Assembly (NCBI GenBank): GCA_949419965.1
Contig: CASPAC010000002.1
Location: 26,592 to 90,591 of the forward strand
Direction: 5' to 3'
DNA from: Bacteroidales bacterium
Lineage (GTDB): Bacteria; Bacteroidota; Bacteroidia; Bacteroidales; Rikenellaceae
DNA: 64,000 nt
The notes below the pieces were generated by a model. That model did not search any database, was not told the DNA's origin, and saw nothing but the letters and a program-made list of their open reading frames with translations. Of this stretch, positions 46,179-54,336 are shown in pieces. Position 1 is the first letter of the stretch. Every line of letters starts with the position of its first letter. The translations under genes were made by a program, and so were the position numbers.

Positions 46179-47969
46179 ATGAAAAACATCCGCAATTTCT
46201 GCATCATAGCCCATATCGACCACGGGAAGAGCACCCTGGCCGACCGCCTGCTCGAAAAGACCAACACGCTCAACCAGCGCGAAATGCAGGCCCAGGTGCT
46301 CGACGACATGGACCTCGAGCGCGAAAAGGGCATCACCATCAAGAGCCACGCCATCCAGATGGAGTACACGGCCCGCAACGGCGAGCGCTACGTGCTCAAC
46401 CTCATCGACACCCCGGGCCACGTCGACTTCTCCTACGAGGTCTCGCGCGCCATCGCGTCGTGCGAGGGGGCCCTGCTGGTGGTCGACGCCACGCAGGGCA
46501 TCCAGGCCCAGACCATCTCGAACCTCTACCTGGCCGTCGGCCACGACCTCGAAATCATCCCCGTGCTCAACAAGATCGACATGGATTCGGCCATGATCGA
46601 CGAGGTGAAGGATCAGGTCATCGACCTCATAGGCTGCAAGGACGACGACATCCTGCTCGCGTCGGGCAAAACGGGCCTCGGCGTCGAGGAGGTGCTCGAA
46701 GCCATCGTGCAGCGCATCCCGGCACCGAAAGGCGACGAAAACGGCCCTCTGCAGGCGTTGATTTTCGATTCGGTCTTCAACCCGTTCCGCGGCATCATCG
46801 CCTATTACCGCGTCTTCAACGGCACGCTCCGCAAGGGCGACCACGTGAAGTTCTTCAACACCGGCAGCGAGTACGACGCCGACGAGATCGGCGTGCTGAA
46901 GCTCAAGATGCAGCCGCGCCAGGAGATCAAGGCCGGCGACGTGGGGTATATCTGCTCGGGTATCAAGACTTCGGCCGACGTCAAGGTGGGCGATACGATC
47001 ACGGCCGTCGACCGCCCGGCCCCCGAGGCCATCGCCGGATTCGAGGACGTCAAGCCCATGGTCTTCGCAGGCGTCTATCCCGTCGAGGCCGACCAGTACG
47101 AGGACTTGCGCGCTTCGCTCGAAAAGTTGCAGCTCAACGACGCGTCGCTGACTTTCGAGCCCGAAAGTTCGCTGGCCCTCGGCTTCGGTTTCCGCTGCGG
47201 ATTCCTCGGTCTGCTGCACATGGAGATCATCCAGGAGCGTCTCTACCGCGAATTCGACATGGACGTCATCACCACCGTGCCCAACGTCTCCTACCGCATC
47301 ACCACCACGCAGGGCGACACGCTGGAGGTCCACAACCCCTCGGGACTCCCCGAAATCACGAAGATCGCCAAAATCGAGGAGCCCTACATCCAGGCGCAGA
47401 TCATCACCAAAGCCGAGTTTCTGGGCAACGTCATCAAGCTCTGCATCGACAAGCGCGGCGTCATGAAGAACCAGACTTTCATCACGCAGGACCGCGTGGA
47501 GGTCAATTTCGACATGCCGCTTTCGGAGATCGTCTTCGACTTCTACGACAAGCTCAAGAGCATCTCCAAGGGCTACGCTTCGTTCGACTACCACCGCACG
47601 GGCTACCAGCTCTCGAAGCTCGTCAAGCTCGACATCCTGCTCAACGGCGAGCCGGTCGACGCCCTCTCGTCGCTCATCTATGCCGACCATGCCTACGACT
47701 TCGGCCGCAAGATGTGCGAGAAGCTCAAGGAGTTGATCCCGCGCCAGCAGTTCGACATCGCCATCCAGGCGGCCATCGGCGCCAAGATCATCGCCCGCGA
47801 GACCGTCAAGGCCGTGCGCAAGGACGTGACGGCCAAGTGTTACGGCGGCGACATCTCGCGTAAGCGCAAGCTGCTCGAAAAGCAGAAGAAGGGTAAGAAG
47901 CGCATGCGCCAGATCGGCAACGTCGAGGTGCCGCAGTCCGCGTTCCTTGCCGTGCTGAAAATGGATTGA
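46179..47969 (+). CDS. lepA: Elongation factor 4 (LepA)
   Basis: 596 residues. The GTPase domain begins '[21 protein letters not shown]' (P-loop), with switch region '[13 protein letters not shown]', '[18 protein letters not shown]' and '[10 protein letters not shown]'. Domain II (EF-Tu-like), EF-G-like domains III and V and the LepA-specific C-terminal domain ('[20 protein letters not shown]') follow. It remodels stalled or initiating ribosomes. The frame is open upstream through the repeat to 45624, but the ATG at 46179 gives the family start. It is followed by its own terminator and then tRNA-Gly. Confidence 0.97.
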   Translation: MKNIRNFCIIAHIDHGKSTLADRLLEKTNTLNQREMQAQVLDDMDLEREKGITIKSHAIQMEYTARNGERYVLNLIDTPGHVDFSYEVSRAIASCEGALLVVDATQGIQAQTISNLYLAVGHDLEIIPVLNKIDMDSAMIDEVKDQVIDLIGCKDDDILLASGKTGLGVEEVLEAIVQRIPAPKGDENGPLQALIFDSVFNPFRGIIAYYRVFNGTLRKGDHVKFFNTGSEYDADEIGVLKLKMQPRQEIKAGDVGYICSGIKTSADVKVGDTITAVDRPAPEAIAGFEDVKPMVFAGVYPVEADQYEDLRASLEKLQLNDASLTFEPESSLALGFGFRCGFLGLLHMEIIQERLYREFDMDVITTVPNVSYRITTTQGDTLEVHNPSGLPEITKIAKIEEPYIQAQIITKAEFLGNVIKLCIDKRGVMKNQTFITQDRVEVNFDMPLSEIVFDFYDKLKSISKGYASFDYHRTGYQLSKLVKLDILLNGEPVDALSSLIYADHAYDFGRKMCEKLKELIPRQQFDIAIQAAIGAKIIARETVKAVRKDVTAKCYGGDISRKRKLLEKQKKGKKRMRQIGNVEVPQSAFLAVLKMD

Positions 47970-48040
47970 TCCCCGGTTCTTTCCGTTCTTCCGGACGGGT
48001 CCATCCCCGAAGTTCGTTCTCCCCCGGACTTTATTTCCCC

Positions 48041-48076
48041 AATCGGGGCGGCGATCCGGTTGCCGCCCCGATTTTC
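48041..48076 (+). terminator. lepA terminator
   Basis: AATCGGGGCGGC and GCCGCCCCGATT form a 12-base-pair stem followed by TTT, about 70 bases past the lepA stop codon. Confidence 0.75.
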
Positions 48077-48197
48077 TACCCGCCGACGCCCGATCGACGA
48101 CCCTGCCGCACACCCGCGGTTCTCCGTTCATTTTCTGCCCCATATCCCTCCGCGGCCCGAAAATCCGGCCGCCGCGCGCAAATTCGCCGGCCGAAGA

Positions 48198-48228
48198 TTG
48201 CAAAAACCGAAAATTCGGTCTATCTTTG
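48198..48228 (+). promoter_or_regulatory. tRNA-Gly promoter
   Basis: TTGC (48198-48201), a 19-base spacer and TATCTTTG (48221-48228), ending 10 bases before the tRNA 5' end. This is the clearest -33/-7 promoter in the window. Confidence 0.8.
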
Positions 48229-48238
48229 CAGACGATTC

Positions 48239-48311
48239 GCGGAAATAGCTCAGTCGGTAGAGCATCAGCTTCCCAAGCTGAGGGTCACGGGTTCGAATCC
48301 CGCTTTCCGCT
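48239..48311 (+). tRNA. tRNA-Gly (anticodon CCC)
   Basis: Seventy-three bases fold as a cloverleaf: acceptor GCGGAAA/TTTCCGC, D-arm 'AGCTCAGTCGGTAGAGC', anticodon stem TCAGC/GCTGA with loop TTCCCAA (anticodon CCC), T-arm with 'GGGTTCGAATCCC', discriminator T. The 3' CCA is not encoded, as usual in Bacteroidetes. A promoter precedes it and a terminator follows. Confidence 0.96.
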
Positions 48312-48340
48312 CACGAAGACCTCTCGAAAGAGAGCAGCAA

Positions 48341-48377
48341 AAACCCCTTATGCGTCATAGACACATAAGGGGTTTTT
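48341..48377. terminator. Terminator after tRNA-Gly
   Basis: AAACCCCTTATG (48341-48352) and CATAAGGGGTTT (48364-48375) form a 12-base-pair stem followed by TT, 30 bases past the tRNA. Its A and T flanks allow it to terminate the opposing choloylglycine hydrolase transcript too. Confidence 0.75.
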
Positions 48378-48430
48378 CGTTTTCGGTCGATTGCAGACTC
48401 AAACAACGGGCGCCAACAAATCTTGCGGCA

Positions 48431-49507
48431 TCATTGCACAACAACAATTTTTTCGACCGGCTGTATCCGCTCCTTGTCCAGCGGACGGAACTGGTATTTC
48501 ACCTTCGCGAAATCGATTTCCGCCAGATCGATGCAGCGGATCGTATTGTTGTACGCCGTCTTGTAGTAGACTTTGCGGTTGGTCAGGTCGATGGCCGACG
48601 TCCATTGCGTCGCACTGGGGATGTCGGGCGCTTCGCCCTCCGGATGCTCGATGCCGACGGGAACGTCGAAATTGTTGAGCAGATGGAAACACTGCTGCAC
48701 CGTGTCGAACGCCGTGGCACGCTGCGGTGCCGTAGCTCGGTAGAACGCCGCCCTGACGAAACGCGACGGCGGAGTGGCATCGCCCGGAATACCCAGAAAC
48801 CCGGAGTTGCCGCCGAACGGCAGCAGGGTCGCGCCGCCCAGTTTTTGAGCGGGTGCGTCGCCCGGACGGAGATTCACATAGTTGTTCAGATTCGTCAGCT
48901 GCCACTCGAATCCCGGAGCATTGGTCAGCACGCCCGCTTCGTTTTCGTAGAAGTGCGGCACGCCGTCGACAATTTCCAGAACCACCTGCCGCCCGGATGG
49001 TTCGCCGATACGCCAGTGCACAACCGACGTCCGTTCAAGTCCGACGATGCATACCGAGCCGATCGCCGCCTTCACCTCGTCGATCGTGGCGCACTGCGAC
49101 AGGATCCATGCCGTCACCTGCAAATCGGCCAGCGTCCGATCGTTCTGCTCCGGTTCGTAGGGCTCGTAACCTCCGTAGCGGGGGAAGAAAAAGAGCCCGG
49201 CCGACAATCCCGCTTCGTTGATTCCCTCGGCGATGAAATCCCGCATCACGACCGTCAGCCCCACGACACCGTATTTCGCCATGAACCGGAGTCCGTTAGC
49301 CCCCGTCGGCGTGAACGACCTCAGCCGCTCTCCGCGCGGAATGATGACATACTCGCTCGGCAGCGGACCGAGGGCCCATTCGATCGTCCGGGCCTGGACA
49401 TAGGCGCCGTCAGCAGCCGTCAACGCGATGCCGGTGCAGGCGATGGCCTGAAAGGTTCCGCCGCAGGCCGCGGCCCCCAGCAAAAGGTTCGTTATCATTC
49501 TTTTCAT
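48431..49507 (-). CDS. Choloylglycine hydrolase family protein (bile salt hydrolase-like)
   Basis: 358 residues. A signal peptide (1-23, 'LLLGAAACGGTFQAIA') is followed directly by Cys-24 in 'ACTGIALTAADG'; in this Ntn-hydrolase family that Cys becomes the N-terminal nucleophile after processing. 'YVQARTIEWALGP' (Arg), 'AEGINEAGLSAGLFFFP' (Asn) and 'VLTNAPGFEWQLTNLNNY' (Asn/Asp active-site loop) are conserved family features. It probably deconjugates glyco/tauro bile salts or hydrolyses linear amides in the periplasm. The ATG at 49507 is chosen because it gives the signal peptide; the longer frame to 49585 does not. Confidence 0.9.
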   Translation of the reverse strand: MKRMITNLLLGAAACGGTFQAIACTGIALTAADGAYVQARTIEWALGPLPSEYVIIPRGERLRSFTPTGANGLRFMAKYGVVGLTVVMRDFIAEGINEAGLSAGLFFFPRYGGYEPYEPEQNDRTLADLQVTAWILSQCATIDEVKAAIGSVCIVGLERTSVVHWRIGEPSGRQVVLEIVDGVPHFYENEAGVLTNAPGFEWQLTNLNNYVNLRPGDAPAQKLGGATLLPFGGNSGFLGIPGDATPPSRFVRAAFYRATAPQRATAFDTVQQCFHLLNNFDVPVGIEHPEGEAPDIPSATQWTSAIDLTNRKVYYKTAYNNTIRCIDLAEIDFAKVKYQFRPLDKERIQPVEKIVVVQ

Positions 49508-49575
49508 GTCGTTTTGCTCGATTCGACGGACGACGAACAAAAGACAAGCCAAAATCCTGTCGCGGCATAACGAAA

Positions 49576-49603
49576 CCTCCGGCATGGATACCCATGCCGG
49601 AGG
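49576..49603. terminator. Hairpin between S1/P1 nuclease and choloylglycine hydrolase genes
   Basis: CCTCCGGCATGG and CCATGCCGGAGG form a perfect 12-base-pair stem with a 4-base loop, 28 bases past the nuclease stop codon. The T tract is short (TTT), so it may be a terminator or an attenuating structure for the downstream gene. Confidence 0.6.
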
Positions 49604-49630
49604 TCCGATCCGGAACTCTCTCCGGAATTG

Positions 49631-50401
49631 TCAGTCGTAAATCTCGTTGAGCAGACGTGCCAGGCGCAGGCCTCCGCGGAGGAACTGCTGTTCGATGACG
49701 GGCGCATACTTGGCCACATAATCATAGGAAATCTTGGTGCCCTCGGGCGTGAAGTCGTAGATCTCCGTGCAGATGGCGTGCGTCTCCAGCAGCCAGTCGC
49801 GGGGTTCACCGGCCTGCACGGCAGCCACCTCCTCCTTGTTCAGCCGATCGAGCTGCTGCTGCCACTCGGTGTAGCTCCAGCGGTGGGCCGCTTCGGGAAT
49901 CGACGAATCGAAAACCGAATGGAGGTTGGACGGCGCGGAAAACATCATCACCGGGCGCCGGTTGCCGCCCAGGTCGCTCAGACGCCCCGCGTGCATTGGG
50001 CAGTGCATGTCGCCGACCAGATGGATCAGCATCTTGAGGCTGAGCGCCTCCTCCTCGGCCGACAAGCCGCCGTTCTTCAGCTTCGCAACAAGCGCCGTGA
50101 CCGCACAGAGCACGTCGCCTTTCGGATTGCGGGGCATGGATTCGAGCGTCTCGCCCTCGTCGATGTTCAGATAGTGCCACGTCTTGGTGTAGGCATATTC
50201 GGGCGTATGGCTGGCATTGTCGAGCCAGTTGGCATAGTAGACCGGCGAATGGCCGTCCAGCACCTTGCTCACCTTCTTGGCGGCCTTGGGCGTCAGATGA
50301 CATTCGGCAATGTAGGCCGTCGCGTCATGGCCTTTCTGCCCCCAGGCCAGCACGCTGCGCGTCGCCAGCAGGCAGCACGCAAGCAGCAATAGTTTCTTCA
50401 T
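49631..50401 (-). CDS. S1/P1 family zinc-dependent nuclease
   Basis: 256 residues with a signal peptide ('LLLLACCLLATRSVLA') cleaved before 'WGQKGHDATAYIAECHL'; in S1/P1 nucleases the mature N-terminal Trp binds zinc, and here Trp-Gly then the His of 'KGHD' fit. Other zinc-ligand histidines and aspartates appear in 'NWLDNASHTPEYAYTKTWHYLNID', 'LIHLVGDMHCPMHAG' and 'FDSSIPEAAHRW'. It degrades single-stranded DNA/RNA in the periplasm or outside the cell. It starts 14 bases after the rho stop codon on the same strand. Confidence 0.92.
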   Translation of the reverse strand: MKKLLLLACCLLATRSVLAWGQKGHDATAYIAECHLTPKAAKKVSKVLDGHSPVYYANWLDNASHTPEYAYTKTWHYLNIDEGETLESMPRNPKGDVLCAVTALVAKLKNGGLSAEEEALSLKMLIHLVGDMHCPMHAGRLSDLGGNRRPVMMFSAPSNLHSVFDSSIPEAAHRWSYTEWQQQLDRLNKEEVAAVQAGEPRDWLLETHAICTEIYDFTPEGTKISYDYVAKYAPVIEQQFLRGGLRLARLLNEIYD

Positions 50402-50415
50402 GGTTCTATAAGTTT

Positions 50416-51972
50416 TCAGTGGTTCATCGTAGCAAGAAATTCCTCGTTGTCTTCGGTCTGGTTCATCTGCTTCTGCAGGAACTCCATGGCCTCCACGGGA
50501 GTCATGTCCGAAAGATACTTGCGCAGCACCCAGGTGCGGTTCATCACCTCGCGCGACAGCAGCAGGTCTTCGCGGCGCGTACCCGAAGCGATCACGTCGA
50601 CAGCGGGGTAGACACGCTTGTTGGCCAGCTTACGGTCGAGTTGCAGCTCCATGTTGCCCGTCCCCTTGAACTCCTCGAAGATCACTTCGTCCATCTTCGA
50701 GCCCGTATCGATCAGCGCCGTGGCAATGATCGTCAGCGAGCCTTTCTCCTCCGTATTGCGCGCCGCACCGAAGAAGCGTTTGGGCTTGTGCAGGGCATTG
50801 GCGTCGACACCGCCCGAAAGCACCTTGCCCGATGCGGGCTGCACGGAGTTGTAGGCCCGGGCCAGACGCGTGATGGAGTCGAGGAAGATCACCACGTCGT
50901 GGCCGCACTCGACCATGCGCTTGGCCTTGTCCAGCACCATCTCGGCCACTTTCACATGGCGCGAAGCCTGTTCGTCGAACGTCGACGCCACCACCTCGGC
51001 CTTGACGTTGCGCGCCATCTCGGTCACCTCCTCGGGGCGTTCGTCGATCAGCAGCACGATCATATAGACTTCGGGGTGGTTGTCCGCTATGGCATTGGCC
51101 ACGGACTGCAGCAGCATGGTCTTACCCGTTTTGGGCTGCGCTACGATCAGCGCGCGCTGGCCCTTGCCGATGGGCGAAAAGAGATCGACGATGCGCGTGG
51201 AGAGGTTGTTGTGGCCGTTGCCCGTGAGACAGAATTTCTCGCTCGGGAAAAGCGGCGTCATGAATTCAAACTGCACGCGGTCACGCACAAGGTCGGGCGA
51301 GAGGCCGTTGATCTCGTTCACGCGCACCAGCGGAAAGTATTTCTCGCCCTCGCGCGGCGGGCGGATGGCACCGCTCACGGTGTCGCCGGCCTTCAGCCCG
51401 AAGTGCTTGATCTGCGACGGCGAAACATAGATGTCGTCGGGCGAATTGAGATAGTTGTAGTCCGCCGAGCGGAGGAATCCGTAGCCGTCCGGCATCACTT
51501 CAAGAACGCCTTCACCCGCGATTTCACCCTCGAAATCGTCTTTCGTAATGTCATCGTCCGATTCGAAATAAGCATCCTGCCGGTTGAAAGGTTCCGGCTC
51601 CGGATTCTGGTTCTTGGGCTTGCGGCCCCGGCGCTTGGGCGCCGGCTGAACGGCCGGTTCCGAAACTTCGGAGCTCGGAGCGCTCGGAGCGGGTGCCGGT
51701 TCCTCGGCCGGTTGGTCGAAAAGCCCGCCCGCCGGCGTCTCCGTGTTTTTTTCGGGTTGCGCCACCCGCGGCCGCCGTCCTCGGCGGGGTTTCTCCGCTC
51801 CGGGCTGTGCGGCCGGCGCACCATCGCCGGAGGGAACGGCACCCTGCGCATGTCCGGCAATCAGTTCGAGCAGCTCGCGTTTCTTGACCATGACATTGCC
51901 GATGCCGAGAGCTTTGGCTATTTCGCGCAGTTGGGCGATAGGTTTGCCTTTCAGCGCATTCAAATCCTGCAT
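50416..51972 (-). CDS. rho: Transcription termination factor Rho
   Basis: 518 residues. An N-terminal Rho_N helical segment ('[19 protein letters not shown]') is followed by a ~110-residue low-complexity Pro/Ala/Glu/Lys-rich linker, usual in Bacteroidetes Rho. The RNA-binding cold-shock domain comes next ('[23 protein letters not shown]') and then the ATPase with '[16 protein letters not shown]', Walker A '[13 protein letters not shown]', Walker B '[16 protein letters not shown]' and '[14 protein letters not shown]'. It is a hexameric RNA helicase that terminates transcription. A matching -33/-7 promoter lies upstream. It marks the end of the high-GC core. Confidence 0.97.
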   Translation of the reverse strand: MQDLNALKGKPIAQLREIAKALGIGNVMVKKRELLELIAGHAQGAVPSGDGAPAAQPGAEKPRRGRRPRVAQPEKNTETPAGGLFDQPAEEPAPAPSAPSSEVSEPAVQPAPKRRGRKPKNQNPEPEPFNRQDAYFESDDDITKDDFEGEIAGEGVLEVMPDGYGFLRSADYNYLNSPDDIYVSPSQIKHFGLKAGDTVSGAIRPPREGEKYFPLVRVNEINGLSPDLVRDRVQFEFMTPLFPSEKFCLTGNGHNNLSTRIVDLFSPIGKGQRALIVAQPKTGKTMLLQSVANAIADNHPEVYMIVLLIDERPEEVTEMARNVKAEVVASTFDEQASRHVKVAEMVLDKAKRMVECGHDVVIFLDSITRLARAYNSVQPASGKVLSGGVDANALHKPKRFFGAARNTEEKGSLTIIATALIDTGSKMDEVIFEEFKGTGNMELQLDRKLANKRVYPAVDVIASGTRREDLLLSREVMNRTWVLRKYLSDMTPVEAMEFLQKQMNQTEDNEEFLATMNH

Positions 51973-52149
51973 ATGTTTCTCTTAAGATGTTTTTCGGAAA
52001 AATCCCCGACGAACGTCGGGTGTTCGGATGCTGAGCGAAAACAACACCGGCCTCTTGCCTTGCGGCCCGCCCGGGCAAAGCCGCGGTGAACAAAGTTCAT
52101 CCGAGCGAACGGTAGGGACGGCTGTTTGTCTTCCGGATTTTATCCCCGG

Positions 52150-52179
52150 CAAAGATAATGCATTATTTCGAGTTACAAA
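52150..52179 (-). promoter_or_regulatory. rho promoter
   Basis: On the minus strand TTTG (52179-52176), an 18-base spacer and TATCTTTG (52157-52150). The start codon lies about 178 bases further on, so rho has a long 5' leader, which would suit autoregulation as known for rho in other bacteria; that is inference. Confidence 0.65.
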
Positions 52180-52550
52180 ATAAAATTCGTCTTCCCCTTC
52201 TCCCAATCGCAGCGCATGAAAAAAGTCTCCCGATTCTCTCTCGGAAGACTTTTTCACACACAAACATTTTACAATACAAACAATGTATGGCTGAATTCCC
52301 ATTGTTCCGTGTGCAAAGTTCTTGCAAATTCCCTGCCGCCGCAATCCCCAATTTCAGGTATTTTCCGCTCGAGCCGTTTCGATTGCTTTTCCGTCGATTC
52401 TTTCATAAATGACAGCAAACGAACCAAACAAAAGACATGAGCCGCCTCGTCCCTGTTCAAGAAAAAGTTTTGGGCGCCCATAATGCGGGCACCCAAAACA
52501 TAACCTGTCTCGAATAGAAATCGTTGTAGGCCGTCAAGAAACAAACTCTT
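52180..52550. other. Intergenic region at the core/accessory junction
   Basis: About 370 bases with no convincing gene. It holds two intrinsic terminators. One is a stem formed by AAAAGTCT and AGACTTTT enclosing CCGA/TCGG (52219-52254), able to work in both directions. The other is the terminator of the lipoprotein operon at 52467-52499. Base composition shifts here from GC-rich to AT-rich. Confidence 0.55.
52467..52499 (-). terminator. Terminator of the lipoprotein/91-residue gene operon
   Basis: On the minus strand GTTTTGGG...CCCAAAAC with inner GCCC/GGGC pairs forms a long stem (one mismatch) followed by TTTTT, about 50 bases past the stop codon of the 91-residue gene. Confidence 0.75.
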
Positions 52551-52826
52551 CTATTTCTTGATTTTACCGATGATACTTTTCACTTGTTCGCATAAAACTC
52601 CCGGAGCATCGAGCAGCCTGACGATCACCTGGTTCTTATTTGTCGCACGAGCGATCTCGGCTTTCAGATTTTGGACTTCCGCCCGATTGATTCCAGTGTT
52701 TTCAAGAAGCGACACAACTTCATTGATATCCGCCGATGTCAAGGCCTCAATCTCTTTTTTCATTTTTTCATTCAGCCGAGCCTTTACCATATCGGCGGCG
52801 GCTCTTACTTTAGTAATGTCTGCCAT
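52551..52826 (-). CDS. Small helical protein of unknown function
   Basis: 91 residues, 'MADITKVRAAADMVKARLNEKM' at the start and 'GVLCEQVKSIIGKIKK' at the end. Composition is Ala/Lys/Glu-rich and predicted mostly alpha-helical; no signal peptide, no membrane segment and no motif that I recognise. It lies 11 bases after the lipoprotein gene on the same strand and before a terminator, so the two form an operon. The gene is AT-richer than the chromosome core. The intact frame, tight spacing and terminator support a real gene; the function is not predictable. Confidence 0.7.
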   Translation of the reverse strand: MADITKVRAAADMVKARLNEKMKKEIEALTSADINEVVSLLENTGINRAEVQNLKAEIARATNKNQVIVRLLDAPGVLCEQVKSIIGKIKK

Positions 52827-52837
52827 AATTTTACAAT

Positions 52838-53452
52838 TTATTTAAGTTTGTCATCTATTTTTTCAAGTGCTGTTTGTGCTGTATTTAAAATAGAATCAGC
52901 TCTTTGCAGATACCGATTTATCTGCGTGTCGATCTTATCCGTATCAACAAATCGGGATAACAATCGCTTCCGCTTCTCTTCCAACGCATTTGCACTGTCT
53001 ATATTCTGCGTTATAACATCATTCGCTTCCCGGGCAATCTCATAATGGCTACGAATAATCCCGAGCAGTTTCTCTTTTTCCGTTCTTAGAGGAATTAGAA
53101 GCGAATCCCGTTGCTTCATATAATCCTCCTGTATCAGGTCTGTCAAATCTTTCAGCGACTCCATACGTTGTGCCGGTTCTTCGGCAATCGCTTCATTCCA
53201 AAACTCAATGGTGCCCGGCATAGCGAACAGATCGTTCAAATAATTCCGATACCATTGTTCTTTCAACCATTTGACCGCCACCTGTTCTTTTTCTTTATAA
53301 ATGGCATCGACCATTACGATATGTCCTTGTTCCAAAGCATCGATCTGACGCCCCAACAACACGGACATTTCAACTGTTTCATGAGGAATCGATGCGCATG
53401 ATGATAATCCGATCATCATCATTCCCAGCAGAAATTTACAAATCTTATTCAT
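52838..53452 (-). CDS. Putative coiled-coil lipoprotein of unknown function
   Basis: 204 residues. The N-terminus 'ICKFLLGMMMIGLSSCAS' is a lipoprotein signal with a lipobox ending at Cys. The rest is charged and helical with probable coiled-coil stretches ('RDSLLIPLRTEKEKLLGIIRSHYEIAREAND' and 'QINRYLQRADSILNTAQTALEKIDDKLK'). No catalytic motif was recognised. The ATG at 53452 gives the lipoprotein start, and a TACCTTTG -7 box (53474-53481, minus) lies just upstream. It forms an operon with the 91-residue gene and could be a surface or periplasmic partner for it. Base composition suggests acquisition by transfer. Confidence 0.72.
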   Translation of the reverse strand: MNKICKFLLGMMMIGLSSCASIPHETVEMSVLLGRQIDALEQGHIVMVDAIYKEKEQVAVKWLKEQWYRNYLNDLFAMPGTIEFWNEAIAEEPAQRMESLKDLTDLIQEDYMKQRDSLLIPLRTEKEKLLGIIRSHYEIAREANDVITQNIDSANALEEKRKRLLSRFVDTDKIDTQINRYLQRADSILNTAQTALEKIDDKLK

Positions 53453-53473
53453 CTGAAATCTTTTTTGTTTCTG

Positions 53474-53481
53474 CAAAGGTA
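53474..53481 (-). promoter_or_regulatory. Lipoprotein operon -7 box
   Basis: TACCTTTG on the minus strand, 22 bases before the lipoprotein ATG. The -33 element is not clear. Confidence 0.55.
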
Positions 53482-53531
53482 GACATCCAAAATGTCAATT
53501 TATGACACAAGTAAAAAAATTTACACTATTT

Positions 53532-53815
53532 TCATTGCTGGTCTTCAGAGTCTGCCGGTTTGTAATAGTTCTTATCAGGCACCTCGTTGATTTTGGATTC
53601 GGGATAAAGAAGCTTCCGCCAACAGAGACATAAGGGATAATTCCCTTGTCCCGATAGTTCTGCAAGGCACGGCGGGAGATGTGGAAATGGGACATCACTT
53701 GCTCGATCGTCAGATAGCATTCGCCCAACAGCAAAGGTTCGACTTCTGCAATAAATTTGTCGGCTGTTTGCACTACAGCGCACACATCCTTCGGCTTCCA
53801 GTCACGATTCGGCAC
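53532..53815 (-). pseudogene. Frameshifted HTH (excisionase/MerR-like) DNA-binding protein
   Basis: Reading from a GTG near 53815, the frame encodes 'LLLGECYLTIEQVMSHFHISRRALQNYRDKGIIPYVSVGG', the HTH_17-type domain common in Bacteroidetes mobile elements. After the Gly-Gly at about 53617 the frame gives 'SFFIPNPKSTRCLIRT' and runs on to 53495. The +1 frame instead gives 'KLLYPESKINEVPDKNYYKP', the expected family C-terminus, ending at 53532. Loss of one G in the 'ggcggaag' run explains this. The longer upstream frame runs into a terminator at 53928-53952 and is not credible as coding. A TATTTTTG box lies at 53856-53863. Confidence 0.65.
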
Positions 53816-53927
53816 ACGAGCAGGGTGCTTTTGCTTGCAGCCCTTTGCTGTGGCACAAAAATAAAACGATCCCGCATGTGATTGACATACAGAATCGTTT
53901 GCTTCAATTTGCGTAACCTTACCCAAC

Positions 53928-53952
53928 AAAAAAGGTCCTTCGAAAAGGACCT
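53928..53952 (-). terminator. Strong intrinsic terminator beside a tRNA-like remnant
   Basis: On the minus strand AGGTCC(T) and AGGACCT form a stem with a TTTCGA-like loop followed by six T residues. It directly follows the tRNA-3'-end-like sequence at 53955-53980, the arrangement normally seen at the end of a tRNA gene. Confidence 0.7.
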
Positions 53953-53954
53953 CC

Positions 53955-53980
53955 TGGAGCGGAAAACGACGCTTGAACCT
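53955..53980 (-). other. tRNA 3'-end-like remnant, candidate attachment site (attL)
   Basis: On the minus strand the sequence ends CGTTTTCCGCTCCA and is preceded by GGTTCAAGC, resembling a T-loop and the 3' acceptor arm plus CCA of a tRNA-Gly-type gene. The rest of a tRNA is missing: the upstream T-stem does not pair and no D or anticodon arms follow. Integration of tyrosine-recombinase elements into tRNA 3' ends leaves exactly such fragments, and an integrase gene lies 9-10 kb to the right. The matching full tRNA would be beyond position 64000. Confidence 0.35.
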
Positions 53981-54208
53981 TTCGTTGTTTCCCTTTATGT
54001 ATCAATATGTTCCGGCGAATTCTCGTTTTTGAGGTCACTACCTTGTAGTGTCTACTTTGCGCCGCAATGCATCTCTATGCTACAATACAAAAGTACGATT
54101 TATTTTTTGATATTAAAAAATATAGGCCTATAGTTTCCATAAGTTCAGTTTTCGTATAATCCCCTACCTAGTTTTACATGATCTCATAGACTGACAAATT
54201 TAGCCACA

Positions 54209-54336
54209 CAAAAAGAAAAGAATGGAATCCGACTCACGAAATTCCATTCTCTTAGGCATACCCATAAGGTCGTATGCAGAGCTATGTGTGTGAAGTTATT
54301 GTGAGCCTCGCTGCTGCACTGTTTCCGAAATCCGCA
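54209..54336 (-). ncRNA. Candidate DRT3-associated non-coding RNA 3' of drt3b
   Basis: Begins right after the drt3b TAA and ends in a strong terminator (AGAATGGAAT/ATTCCATTCT stem, then TTTCTTTTT). TGCAG-AGC (54318-54310) pairs with GCT-CTGCA (54282-54275) across a loop of about 27 bases that contains CACACACA (54292-54285, minus). A second, mutually exclusive hairpin GCATAC/GTATGC overlaps the right arm. No open frame of note is present. DRT3 systems are known to include an ncRNA; the position and boundaries here are my inference. It could instead simply be a 3' untranslated region. Confidence 0.45.
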
